Positions 25,875 to 33,618 of a stretch of DNA of 64,000 nt are shown one piece after another. The stretch is from Rhodocytophaga rosea (GTDB taxonomy: Bacteria; Bacteroidota; Bacteroidia; Cytophagales; 172606-1). The stretch is taken from contig NZ_CP048222.1 in NCBI RefSeq assembly GCF_010119975.1, forward strand, positions 1,881,501 to 1,945,500, given 5' to 3'. The notes under the pieces were generated by a model. That model saw only the letters and a list, made by a program, of their open reading frames with translations. It did not search any database and was not told the DNA's origin. Positions within the stretch are counted from its first letter, which is position 1. Every line of letters begins with the position of its first letter. A program made the translations under genes and the position numbers.

Positions 25875-26082
25875 GCTTTTAATGGGCCAATAGGTTTATT
25901 TCTCTATATGCTCTGTGCCTTTGCTGATTTACATCATGAATGAAATTGATGATTGTCAGTGTGATTGGTAAATAAATAAGCTAGGTTGTGTTGAGCTTTC
26001 CACTGTATAAAGCTTCTGGCAAAGACCCATACCAGCTAAAAGTCTGATCATGTTTATCAATCATTAAATAATTCGATGCACA

Positions 26083-26808
26083 ATGATACAGCCCAATCTT
26101 CCCCTCAGAAGTGAAGTAACCACAAACAGATTTGCGTACTATACAGCCATCCTTACAACAATGGTAGCTATCGTAACTTTTGCTATCGCTATATTCACCC
26201 CACCACTATCCGGGCCTTTATGTGCAGAGGGTTGCCTGGAATATCCTTTTACTGATATTAGTTCGCGTTTTCCAAGAGATTATTTCTGGATGTACCCGGC
26301 TATAGTATTGATGGTACTTTATGTAATACTGATGGTATGCATTCACCAGCAAACGGCTGAGGAAAATAAGCTATTCAGCCAGCTTGGATTAAGCTTTTCC
26401 TTACTTTCGGCAGTAGTTCTCCTGATAGATTATTTTGTTCAAGTAGCCGTAATTCAGCCAAGCTTGGTGAATAATGAAACGGAAGGTATCGCCCTAGTAA
26501 CACAATATAACTCACACGGAATTTTTATCGCCCTCGAAGAACTGGGATATTTACTCATGAGTTTTTCATTCTTTTGTGTAGTACCCGTTTTTTCAAGAAC
26601 AAGCCAGCCCGGAAGATCTTTGCGGTGGGTATTTATCACAGGTTTTTTACTTACCCTGGCTTCCTTTATTATCATTTCTCTTGTATATGGCATTCACCGG
26701 GAATACCTATTTGAGATAGTCATAATCACGATCGATTATATAATACTGATTGTTGGTGGAATACTCTTAAGCAAAATATTCAAACGTGAAATACCAGCAT
26801 TTAGGTGA
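26083..26808 (+). CDS. Hypothetical integral membrane protein
   Basis: A 241-aa protein with about six or seven hydrophobic helices (LTTMVAIVTFAIAIF, WMYPAIVLMVLYVILMVCI, LGLSFSLLSAVVLLIDYFV, ELGYLLMSFSFFCVVPVF, WVFITGFLLTLASFIIISLVY, IVIITIDYIILIVGGILL). A short extracellular-type loop after helix 1 carries two Cys (CAEGCLEYPF). I do not recognise the family. It is the only plus-strand gene between recA and the minus-strand stressosome operon. Function is unknown. Confidence 0.72.
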   Translation: MIQPNLPLRSEVTTNRFAYYTAILTTMVAIVTFAIAIFTPPLSGPLCAEGCLEYPFTDISSRFPRDYFWMYPAIVLMVLYVILMVCIHQQTAEENKLFSQLGLSFSLLSAVVLLIDYFVQVAVIQPSLVNNETEGIALVTQYNSHGIFIALEELGYLLMSFSFFCVVPVFSRTSQPGRSLRWVFITGFLLTLASFIIISLVYGIHREYLFEIVIITIDYIILIVGGILLSKIFKREIPAFR

Positions 26809-26940
26809 TGAGACATATACAACTGTTATCTCTCAGGATTGAAATTTACAGTTGTTGTATGGTTTGATATATTTGCAAAAAGATTTGTTGATGCCCTAAG
26901 GCAATTTGCACAAGCTTATATAGAAGTACTCATTTTAGTT

Positions 26941-28260
26941 TTATTCAGCCGGCCAGGTAAATATAAAAGTAGATCCTCTGCCCTTCGATTCTACCCAAAC
27001 TTTTCCGCCTTTCTCCGAAGTTATTTTTTTTATAATAGATAATCCCAGGCCTGTACTATCTTTCACGCCTGAGGTGTGGAGGGAGTAATACATTTTAAAT
27101 ATTTTCTCATGGTGTTCTTCATCAATACCTGGCCCATCATCTTTCACAGCAAACTCAAAAAAAGACCCTTTCTGCTGGCTGCTGATGGAAATATTCCCCT
27201 CTGTTTTATCATGATATTTAATGGCATTTTCAAGTAGGTTTGTAAAAATCTGGCGCAGATAAATCTCCTCCGTATGTAACATAGGCATATCCTGTCCAAT
27301 ATGAATGCTAATTCCTTCAGGAATCATGATCGTATCTTTAATCTCATGTAAAAGCGTAGCTACATTTACACTGGTCTGTTCCAGATTCTGCCGTCCGGAT
27401 TTTGCGTAGGATAAGATACCTGTAATTAATTTTTCCATGCGTTGTACCTGTTCACTCAGCATATCAAATTGCAGGCTAACCTGTTCATCACCAGTGGACA
27501 ATGCGAATTTTTTTAACAGACGTGTAATTCCTTCTATGTTGCGCAGAGGCGCTTTCAGGTCATGGGAAACGGTATAAGCAAAATCTTCCAGTTCTTTGTT
27601 CATCTTTTGGAGTAATAGATTCGCCTCTTCCCTTTCCTTTAACAGCGCCGTTACATTTTCGTGTAAGGCTTTAATTTCATCCATCTGATGCTCGGTTTGC
27701 ATCTGTTTAATCTGTAGCGCCTCCATTACTTCCAGAATCTGGATATTCTGTTGTTTTATCTCTTCATAGGGAGAAATACTCATTTCATGCGAGAAATATT
27801 CATTCCAGCCTTGTACTATGGTTTTATTAATGGGCGGATGATTGGCAGGTATTTTTTTTAATAAATACACTTTGGTACCTTTATTATTTTCGCTTTGTAT
27901 AGTGAAATGATCTACCAGTTTTTTAGCATTAGCAATTCCCCACCCTTTACCTGTTGTGGCTATAACATTCCGTTTTAAGATCTCTTCTACATTCGGTATC
28001 CCTCTGCCAAAATCTATAATCAAGGCTTCGATATACATGCTTCTTTCAAGCTCTCCAATGCTAAACTTAATGGTTCCTTCTCCCACATGTTCCAGTACAT
28101 TTCTACAAATCTCAGAAACTGCTGTGGCAAACTTTGTCTGGGTAGGTATAGCCATACCGGTTAATTGTGTTAATTGTTTGGCTCGCTTATAGGCAAGTAC
28201 AATATCCAGTTCATTCACTAAACTGATCTTCACAATATTCTGGTGAACATATTTTAGCAT
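26941..28260 (-). CDS. Hybrid RsbT/RsbW-like ATPase-histidine kinase, last gene of the stressosome operon
   Basis: A 439-aa fusion. Residues about 1-140 are a GHKL ATPase close to the RsbT/RsbW anti-sigma kinase type (AVSEICRNVLEHVGEGTIKF; FGRGIPNVEE; TTGKGWGIANAKKLVDHF). A coiled-coil linker (about 165-225) follows, then a complete histidine kinase: HisKA box DFAYTVSHDLKAPLRNIEG, N box FTNLLENAIKYHD, G1 DDGPGIDEEHH, and DSTGLGLSIIKK. There is no transmembrane or sensor domain, so it is cytosolic and its input is likely the RsbRST complex. No response regulator lies next to it. It begins 4 bp after the phosphatase gene. Confidence 0.85.
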   Translation of the reverse strand: MLKYVHQNIVKISLVNELDIVLAYKRAKQLTQLTGMAIPTQTKFATAVSEICRNVLEHVGEGTIKFSIGELERSMYIEALIIDFGRGIPNVEEILKRNVIATTGKGWGIANAKKLVDHFTIQSENNKGTKVYLLKKIPANHPPINKTIVQGWNEYFSHEMSISPYEEIKQQNIQILEVMEALQIKQMQTEHQMDEIKALHENVTALLKEREEANLLLQKMNKELEDFAYTVSHDLKAPLRNIEGITRLLKKFALSTGDEQVSLQFDMLSEQVQRMEKLITGILSYAKSGRQNLEQTSVNVATLLHEIKDTIMIPEGISIHIGQDMPMLHTEEIYLRQIFTNLLENAIKYHDKTEGNISISSQQKGSFFEFAVKDDGPGIDEEHHEKIFKMYYSLHTSGVKDSTGLGLSIIKKITSEKGGKVWVESKGRGSTFIFTWPAE

Positions 28261-28264
28261 AAGC

Positions 28265-29290
28265 TTATTTATTATTCTTGCCTACAATTACTAATACATC
28301 ATCTGTCCGGCGGGTGTGATCTTTATATAAAACGGCTGCAATTATACTCGCATCATGTCTTTTCAGAAGAGGGTATTTACTTATGTCCCATTTTGATTTT
28401 AATCCATCAGAATGTAGAATCAGCAAAGAACCTTCACTCCAGGGGTGAATATGATTATTGATCGTATTAGGGATGTTATGACCTAAAGTCCCGTTATAAG
28501 ACAATAAATTTTTAGAGCCATCTATTGAAACAATCTTACCAGCAATATTGCCAATTCCACAAAAAGTAAGTGAATTTTCTTTAGGATGCATAAGGGTAAT
28601 TGCTCCTACAGCGCCCCTCGTTTTGCGTATATCTTCATGAATATGTTTCAATACCATTACCGGATCATCGGATAAATTTTCTGTAAAGGATTGGATGGCT
28701 TCCGATGCGGCCTCATGTGCATGCTGGCCATGTCCTAAACCGTCCAGGGTAACAATAGCCCATTTATTTTGATAAGGCAATATATACCATCCATCTCCAC
28801 TATATGTCTCCCCGGATTTAGCTACCATTACAGCACGTACTTGAATAGATTCGGGTTCACTTTTAGGTTTTTTGCTTTTATCATTAATATATACCCGCGA
28901 CAAAATGATGGTGCCATTTCCAGGTAATGAATATAAATCAAAATCATCAGACAGGCGTTTAATGGCACCCAAGCCTTCTCCTTTCGAGCCTACGGTAGAG
29001 AATCCATCTTCCATCATCCGCTGCGGATCGGCCATACCTGGTCCATTGTCTACCGCTATAATTTCTATGCCTGTCACTTTGTCTTTCCCGGTAAGTTTTA
29101 CCAGGATTTCTCCCCCCTGCGTAGTATGTTTGATCAGGTTGGATGTTAGTTCAGATATGATAATATCTATTTTACCGCGTTTGTTTTCGCTGAAGCCGTT
29201 TTCCTCTGCCAGTTTTTGTATTTCCCTTTTGATGATATTAAAATAACTTCTATCCGCAACCGGAAAAAGCTGATGCGCATTAAATTCCAT
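28265..29290 (-). CDS. RsbX-like phosphatase with N-terminal anti-sigma-type ATPase domain
   Basis: A 341-aa two-domain protein. Residues about 1-135 form an RsbT/RsbW-like GHKL ATPase (IISELTSNLIKHTTQGG; VDNGPGMADPQRMMEDGFSTVGSKGEGLGAIKRL). Residues about 150-341 form a SpoIIE/PP2C-type serine phosphatase with DGLGHGQHAHEAASEAI, GAVGAITLMHP, LILHSDGLKSKWD and DDVLVIVGK. In Bacillus, RsbX removes phosphate from RsbR and RsbS to reset the stressosome; this protein is in the right genomic place for that. The extra ATPase domain is absent from Bacillus RsbX. It overlaps the end of rsbT by 11 bp. Confidence 0.87.
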   Translation of the reverse strand: MEFNAHQLFPVADRSYFNIIKREIQKLAEENGFSENKRGKIDIIISELTSNLIKHTTQGGEILVKLTGKDKVTGIEIIAVDNGPGMADPQRMMEDGFSTVGSKGEGLGAIKRLSDDFDLYSLPGNGTIILSRVYINDKSKKPKSEPESIQVRAVMVAKSGETYSGDGWYILPYQNKWAIVTLDGLGHGQHAHEAASEAIQSFTENLSDDPVMVLKHIHEDIRKTRGAVGAITLMHPKENSLTFCGIGNIAGKIVSIDGSKNLLSYNGTLGHNIPNTINNHIHPWSEGSLLILHSDGLKSKWDISKYPLLKRHDASIIAAVLYKDHTRRTDDVLVIVGKNNK

Positions 29291-29684
29291 TTTTCCAGCG
29301 GATAATTGTAACAGTAGTACCTTTGCCTAGTTCACTTTTAATATCAAATTCATTTACAAGTCTTTTGGCCCCAGGCAGCCCTAGTCCCAGACTTTTTCCG
29401 GTAGAAAATCCATCCTGCATCGCCTGTTTGATATCGGCAATTCCAGGGCCTTTGTCAGAAAAAGTTAGTTTAATTCCGGTAGTTCTCTCTTTGCTAATCA
29501 CTTCCAGCAGCACAGTACCGCCATTGGCATATTTTAGCATATTACGCACCAGTTCACTTGCGGCAGTAATGAGCTTGGTCTGGTTGAGGATACTCATGCC
29601 GATTTTAGTGGCAAATTCTTTTACCCGGTTCCGAAACAGAATTACATCTTGCTCTTTTGTAATCTGCATGGATTCTTTAGTCAT
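29280..29684 (-). CDS. rsbT: RsbT-like serine/threonine kinase of the stressosome
   Basis: A 134-aa GHKL protein kinase matching RsbT. Features: AASELVRNMLKYANGGTVLLE (N box), FSDKGPGIADIKQAMQDGFST (G1 and lid) and KSLGLGLPGAKRLVNEFDIKSELGKGT (G2). In Bacillus, RsbT phosphorylates RsbS and RsbR and is released from the complex to activate its partner. The frame is open further upstream, but the ATG at 29684 overlaps the rsbS stop by 8 bp, the usual coupled arrangement, and gives the expected N-terminus MTKESMQITKEQD. It is the third gene of the rsbRST operon. Confidence 0.9.
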   Translation of the reverse strand: MTKESMQITKEQDVILFRNRVKEFATKIGMSILNQTKLITAASELVRNMLKYANGGTVLLEVISKERTTGIKLTFSDKGPGIADIKQAMQDGFSTGKSLGLGLPGAKRLVNEFDIKSELGKGTTVTIIRWKNGI

Positions 29685-30087
29685 TACGATCATCTTCTTC
29701 CTCTTCTGTTTGGTTAGATCCAGCTTGGTCGTCACCAATCCGCTTTTGAAGAAGTTCCATCCCTTTTTCTACATTTAAAGCGGTATGTACACCAGATAAG
29801 GTTAATCCTAATTCTACCAGGGTTATAGCCACGGCAGGCTGCATTCCTACCACTACGGTTTCAGCATCCATAATCTTAGTCATAGAAGCGATATTTCCCA
29901 GAATTCTTCCCATAAATGAATCCACAATGCTTACCGCAGAAATATCTATCAATACCCCCTTTGCTTCTGTATGGCTCACCATATTTATCAGATCACTTTC
30001 TAAACTGAGCGCCAGCCGGTCGTATAAATCTACCTGTATGGTAACCAGCAGAAACTGACCCATCTTAAGTATTGGTATTCTATCCAT
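29677..30087 (-). CDS. rsbS: RsbS-like stressosome scaffold protein
   Basis: A 136-aa STAS-domain protein with the RsbS pattern RIPILKMGQFLLVTIQVDLYD and VLIDISAVSIVDSFMGRIL; the conserved phosphorylatable Ser (B. subtilis Ser59) corresponds to Ser57 in the DSF triplet. RsbS builds the stressosome core with RsbR and holds RsbT until it is phosphorylated. The C-terminus has an acidic extension (EEEEDDRND), longer than in Bacillus. It overlaps rsbR and rsbT by 8 bp each, so the three are translationally coupled. Confidence 0.92.
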   Translation of the reverse strand: MDRIPILKMGQFLLVTIQVDLYDRLALSLESDLINMVSHTEAKGVLIDISAVSIVDSFMGRILGNIASMTKIMDAETVVVGMQPAVAITLVELGLTLSGVHTALNVEKGMELLQKRIGDDQAGSNQTEEEEDDRND

Positions 30088-30949
30088 TGGTCTGCCGGTT
30101 TTTTTCTATCTTTTTCACTTCCAGGCTCAGCATAGAGAATGCTAATTTTAATGCACTGGCAAGGGAGGCTTTGGTTTTAATATGGGAAAGGTCAATGCCT
30201 AAATGAACAATAGTCTGGGCAATTTCCGGCCTGATGCCGCTAATGATACATTCGGCACCCATGAGCCTTGTAGCGCTTACCGTTTTTAACAGATGTTGTG
30301 CGACCAGTGAATCTACCGCAGGTACGCCGGAAATATCCAGAATGGCAATGCTGCTTCCGGTCGTTACAATTTCCTGCAATAAATTTTCCATCACGATCTG
30401 GGTGCGCATGCTATCGAGTGTACCAATAATAGGCAAGGCCACTACCCCTTCCCATACCCTGATGACAGGGGTAGAAATTTCACTCATTTCATCAGTTTGC
30501 CTTACAATTACTTCTTCCCGGCCTTTAATAAAGGTTTCAAAGGTAAGGATGTTTAAACTATCGAGCAGTTTATGGATAGTAGTAAAAGCTTCATACAGTG
30601 TCTTTGGATCTTCTGAATATTCTTTTTCCAGCAATTGGGAAAGGGCTTGTTTCAAGCTCAGCACAAACAGCCCTGTCTCCCTAGGAGAAAACCCTTTTCT
30701 GGCTCTCGAAATAGATATTTCATTTAAAATATCAGTTACCGGCTCAAATTCCCTGGATTGAATATTATCTAAATTGTCGGAATTGAGGGCTTTGAGAAAA
30801 GTAGTTAGTAGTTCGTCTGATTGTTTTCGCAACTCGTCGTTAGACATTAAATCATCCCGAAGTGTTTGGTCCTCAAGTTGATTGTTCATCCATGCTTCTA
30901 ATACTTGCTTTTTATTTTTCTGTAAAAACTTAAAGGTTTGGTTTTTCAT
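30080..30949 (-). CDS. rsbR: RsbR-like stressosome sensor protein
   Basis: A 289-aa RsbR paralogue. Residues about 1-155 form a helical N-terminal domain of the RsbRD type (FLQKNKKQVLEAWMNN; FSPRETGLFVLSLKQALSQ) rather than a globin or PAS sensor. A STAS domain follows from about residue 158 (TPVIRVWEGVVALPIIG; ILDISGVPAVDSLVAQHLL). The two phosphorylation sites known in B. subtilis RsbR as Thr171 and Thr205 align with Ser180 and Ser214; the spacing of 34 residues is conserved. It is the first gene of the stressosome operon. I found no clear promoter element in the 333 bp upstream. Confidence 0.92.
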   Translation of the reverse strand: MKNQTFKFLQKNKKQVLEAWMNNQLEDQTLRDDLMSNDELRKQSDELLTTFLKALNSDNLDNIQSREFEPVTDILNEISISRARKGFSPRETGLFVLSLKQALSQLLEKEYSEDPKTLYEAFTTIHKLLDSLNILTFETFIKGREEVIVRQTDEMSEISTPVIRVWEGVVALPIIGTLDSMRTQIVMENLLQEIVTTGSSIAILDISGVPAVDSLVAQHLLKTVSATRLMGAECIISGIRPEIAQTIVHLGIDLSHIKTKASLASALKLAFSMLSLEVKKIEKNRQTNG

Positions 30950-31282
30950 ATTTGCCTAATCGTGTTAATAAAAATAATCTAGTCGGGTATGGGTGAGTGG
31001 GAGTAAAAATATAAATAATAGATAGATCAGAATTAAAAAATAATTAAATATTGAGCGCTGAGCTGTTTATTCTAAAAATAGTTTTTTACTATTAAGTAAA
31101 CTGTAATATACTATTTCTTGCATTATTTACCAGATACTTTTTCCATTCAAGACAAACAGATTGTATCAAGATGTAAAAGTGCCTTTATCTATGTTAAAAA
31201 CTCTAATACATAGCATCCTTTTTAACATTACCGACCTTTATTACCCCTGATTTCCTTTACCGGATACAGCTATTTTTCCTCA
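30950..31282. other. AT-rich intergenic region upstream of the stressosome operon
   Basis: About 330 bp, AT-rich, between the rsbR start (minus) and the decayed DUF983 gene (minus). No gene, strong hairpin or clear TAnnTTTG promoter is visible. Confidence 0.45.
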
Positions 31283-31651
31283 TCAGGAAATGTAATGGTT
31301 ATAACTGATACCTGAGAAAAAATAAAGTAATAGCTATAAATACCGAAACATACAAGGAAGCAGTATGATTAGTGTAAGTGCAAGTCCTAATAAATCCAGA
31401 ATGCCGGATCATTTCCTAAATATTACTCCACCACCTATAAAAGCCAGCGCTACCGACATAGCATAACTTTTATAATTAGCCACAATAAAGAATCTGGGTT
31501 CTATTTTATATTTGAGCCCACATACCGGATAATAGTAATTTGTTTCTGTGAATTTGTTTAGCTGGAGGTTGCTATATTTGAAAATATCCTCTTGTCTACG
31601 CCGGGGACACTTTGCTTCTACTATAGCTTGCAGTTTTGAGGCGTTTTTCAT
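31283..31651 (-). pseudogene. Decayed DUF983 gene
   Basis: A DUF983-like gene broken by in-frame stops. The first 80 codons read KCPRRRQEDIFKYSNLQLNKF, VCGLKYKIEPRFF and ANYKSYAMSVALAF, then hit TGA at 31409-31411. Beyond it the same frame continues like the family's membrane region (LGLALTLIILLPCMFRYL), meets TAG at 31334-31336, then continues LLLYFFSGISYNH to a TGA at 31283. Two of the four zinc-ribbon Cys are also lost (CPRR and YPVC in place of CPRC and CPVC). This is the tail end of the respiratory cluster, where DUF983 genes are often found. Confidence 0.8.
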
Positions 31652-31895
31652 ATTCCCTTCTGCTATTGCGGTACCAGAAATAAGCTATCACGCAAAAAAT
31701 AGCATAAGGAGTTGCCAGTAAAAATAAGATTCCTTTATTTAAGCCGGCACCGATGGAGCTTTCACCAGAGCTGACATTATTTTCTACCGTAGCCCGGCAC
31801 ATGGCACACTGAGCATTGGTTTCTTGAGGTAAGAGGCTCAGCAGGGTTAACAAACAGATTACAATCCACGCCTTTTTTACCAGTAGTTTCATCAT
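31596..31895 (-). CDS. Small conserved membrane protein with CAMC motif
   Basis: A 99-aa protein with a signal-like hydrophobic N-terminus (AWIVICLLTLLSLLPQETNA) and QCAMCRATVENN directly after, a CxxC pair that would lie outside the membrane. A second hydrophobic helix (GILFLLATPYAIFCVIAYFWY) and a basic tail follow. It resembles short conserved proteins found beside cytochrome oxidase genes in Bacteroidota; I do not know a biochemical role. The CxxC might bind a metal or take part in thiol chemistry. Its 3' end overlaps the decayed DUF983 gene. Confidence 0.75.
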   Translation of the reverse strand: MMKLLVKKAWIVICLLTLLSLLPQETNAQCAMCRATVENNVSSGESSIGAGLNKGILFLLATPYAIFCVIAYFWYRNSRREYEKRLKTASYSRSKVSPA

Positions 31896-31951
31896 TGCAG
31901 TAAAAATTTATCTATACTTTAACAGTTTAAGGTTGCGATAGGTTCGCCTGA

Positions 31952-32503
31952 TTAACTATAATACGGCCTGATCATCAGGTATACAATTACACCGGTAACG
32001 GCTACATATAACCAGATAGGAAACGTCCATTTAACAATTTTGCGGTGTTTCTGGTATTGCTTAGAGATACCAAAATAAATACTCAGCAGTACAAACGGAA
32101 CAACCACAGCTGCTAAGATAATGTGTGTTAGCAATATAAAAAAGTATACACCTCTGATAAATCCTTCACCCATAAACTTAGTAGCCGGAGCCTGGTAATG
32201 ATAAATTACATAGGATATTAAAAAAACAGATGATAACACAAAAGCTGTAATCATAGCCGTAATGTGATATTGTTTTTTCCCTTTACGGATAAAAATAAAT
32301 CCGGAAACGAGCGCTATAGCTGTAGCAGAATTGAGAACGGCATTCAAATGAGGTAGGAAAGATACATTCAGGTCACCCAGTTTGCCTGTTTGCGGAATAA
32401 ACATCAGAATTGCTACTACCACCGGAATTACTACCGATAGAATTCCAATGATAATCAAATAGGTGTTATTTTTTTTCTCCGAAATTTCAACAGGGTGGTT
32501 CAT
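31952..32503 (-). CDS. DUF420 membrane protein (CtaM-like)
   Basis: A 183-aa membrane protein with about five transmembrane helices and the DUF420 pattern VSFLPHLNAVLNSATAIALVSG and HITAMITAFVLSSVFLISYVIYHY, with conserved His residues in helices; it ends WTFPIWLYVAVTGVIVYLMI. In Bacillus and Staphylococcus, DUF420 (CtaM) is needed for maturation of the cytochrome oxidase. It follows SCO by 6 bp within the oxidase cluster, which fits an assembly role here. Confidence 0.87.
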   Translation of the reverse strand: MNHPVEISEKKNNTYLIIIGILSVVIPVVVAILMFIPQTGKLGDLNVSFLPHLNAVLNSATAIALVSGFIFIRKGKKQYHITAMITAFVLSSVFLISYVIYHYQAPATKFMGEGFIRGVYFFILLTHIILAAVVVPFVLLSIYFGISKQYQKHRKIVKWTFPIWLYVAVTGVIVYLMIRPYYS

Positions 32504-32509
32504 ACAAAC

Positions 32510-33217
32510 TTATTGCGTTTTATAGTGGTCTATCAGAATTTTTATTTCAAGGTTCAGGCGGTCTACATCTTTGGGATCAGTACCATTATAAAATCCCCGG
32601 ATGTGGCCTTCCTTGTCTACCAGAATAAACTTATCTGTATGAACAAAGTTCTCTTCAATGTCTGCACTTTGCAAATTTCCTTCTTTAGCAGTTACAAAAT
32701 ATCCTCTTTTTGCTAAATTATATAACTGGCTTCTGTCGCCGGTCAGCAGAGACCATTTTCCTTTTACAGCGCCATATTGCTGGGCATAATTTTGTAAAGC
32801 CTCCACAGAATCATGTTCCGGATCGACTGTATAGGATAGAATGACTACATCCGGATTATTGAGAAATTGCTCCTGTACCCGCTGCAACTGGGACGACATT
32901 TTTGGACAGATACCTGGGCACCTTGCAAAAAAGAAATCAGCCACATGAATTTTTCCTTTTACTATTTCGCCAGTTACCTGGGTATTATGCTGGTCTGTGA
33001 GGTTAAATCCTGGTACGGTATGGAAAACGGTATCCATTATCTCTTTGCCATCTACTACACTTGTTTTCATCAGTATTTCACCGCTTGTAGAATCAAGCTG
33101 AGGAATATACCTGGGAAGAGAATACTCGTTCCGGCCAAAGTTTTTCAGAAATAGAAATGCTAAAGCCGGTATTACTAACAGCAAAATTAGCAATCCGGCT
33201 TTTAATGGGGTACGCAT
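32510..33217 (-). CDS. SCO1/SenC family copper chaperone
   Basis: A 235-aa membrane-anchored thioredoxin-fold protein. One N-terminal helix (LLILLLVIPALAFLFL) anchors it; the copper motif FFFARCPGICPKM gives Cys100 and Cys104 (CxxxC), and the third ligand His193 lies in NFVHTDKFIL. SCO proteins deliver copper to the CuA centre of oxidase subunit II, which is encoded in the same cluster with an intact CuA site. It sits between the subunit IV gene (4 bp upstream) and the DUF420 gene. Confidence 0.92.
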   Translation of the reverse strand: MRTPLKAGLLILLLVIPALAFLFLKNFGRNEYSLPRYIPQLDSTSGEILMKTSVVDGKEIMDTVFHTVPGFNLTDQHNTQVTGEIVKGKIHVADFFFARCPGICPKMSSQLQRVQEQFLNNPDVVILSYTVDPEHDSVEALQNYAQQYGAVKGKWSLLTGDRSQLYNLAKRGYFVTAKEGNLQSADIEENFVHTDKFILVDKEGHIRGFYNGTDPKDVDRLNLEIKILIDHYKTQ

Positions 33218-33221
33218 AAAT

Positions 33222-33551
33222 TTATCTTACTTGTAAAATGGCATCGCCTTCTACCAGTAAGGCTACAATAAACCATACAATGAAAGCGAGCGGAACCACA
33301 ATAGACCATATCAGGGTTTTTACTTCCCCTTTCAGGTGCATAAACTCACCCACAATATAAAATGCTTTTACCAGGGTCATCAGTACGAAAATAGAAACCC
33401 GGAACCAGCCATGGGTCATAGTGAAGGCAATTAAGAATTCCAGAGCCGTAATCGCAAACAGTATCCAGAAAGTACGCCATATCACTTTTGTTTGTGGTTT
33501 AGCTACGCCACCGGTTGAAGCATGATGTTGGGAATCAGAATGTCCAGCCAT
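33222..33551 (-). CDS. Cytochrome c oxidase subunit IV-type membrane protein
   Basis: A 109-aa protein with three hydrophobic helices (FWILFAITALEFLIAF, VSIFVLMTLVKAFYIVGEFMHL, LIWSIVVPLAFIVWFIVALL), the size and layout of the small prokaryotic subunit IV (CoxD/CtaF type). The conserved helix with EFMHLK is typical of the family. The N-terminus is Ser/His-rich (GHSDSQHHASTGG). It follows the two subunit III genes and precedes SCO, consistent with an oxidase structural subunit. Confidence 0.83.
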   Translation of the reverse strand: MAGHSDSQHHASTGGVAKPQTKVIWRTFWILFAITALEFLIAFTMTHGWFRVSIFVLMTLVKAFYIVGEFMHLKGEVKTLIWSIVVPLAFIVWFIVALLVEGDAILQVR

Positions 33552-33618
33552 TGTTATTATCTGTTTTATAGTAAAAAATCTTGCTCTTATTAATTATTTT
33601 ATACGAAAATAGATTGAA

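Noticed and set aside
26809-26940. Terminator with ATACAACTGT / ACAGTTGTTGTAT
   Set aside because: The stem is imperfect with a 2-nt insertion, and no clear T run follows.
30234-30761. 175-codon open frame on the plus strand
   Set aside because: Antisense shadow of rsbR, which has strong family evidence.
26941-30949. Classical sigma-B regulon control
   Set aside because: No sigma-B, RsbV, RsbW or RsbU gene is present in the window.
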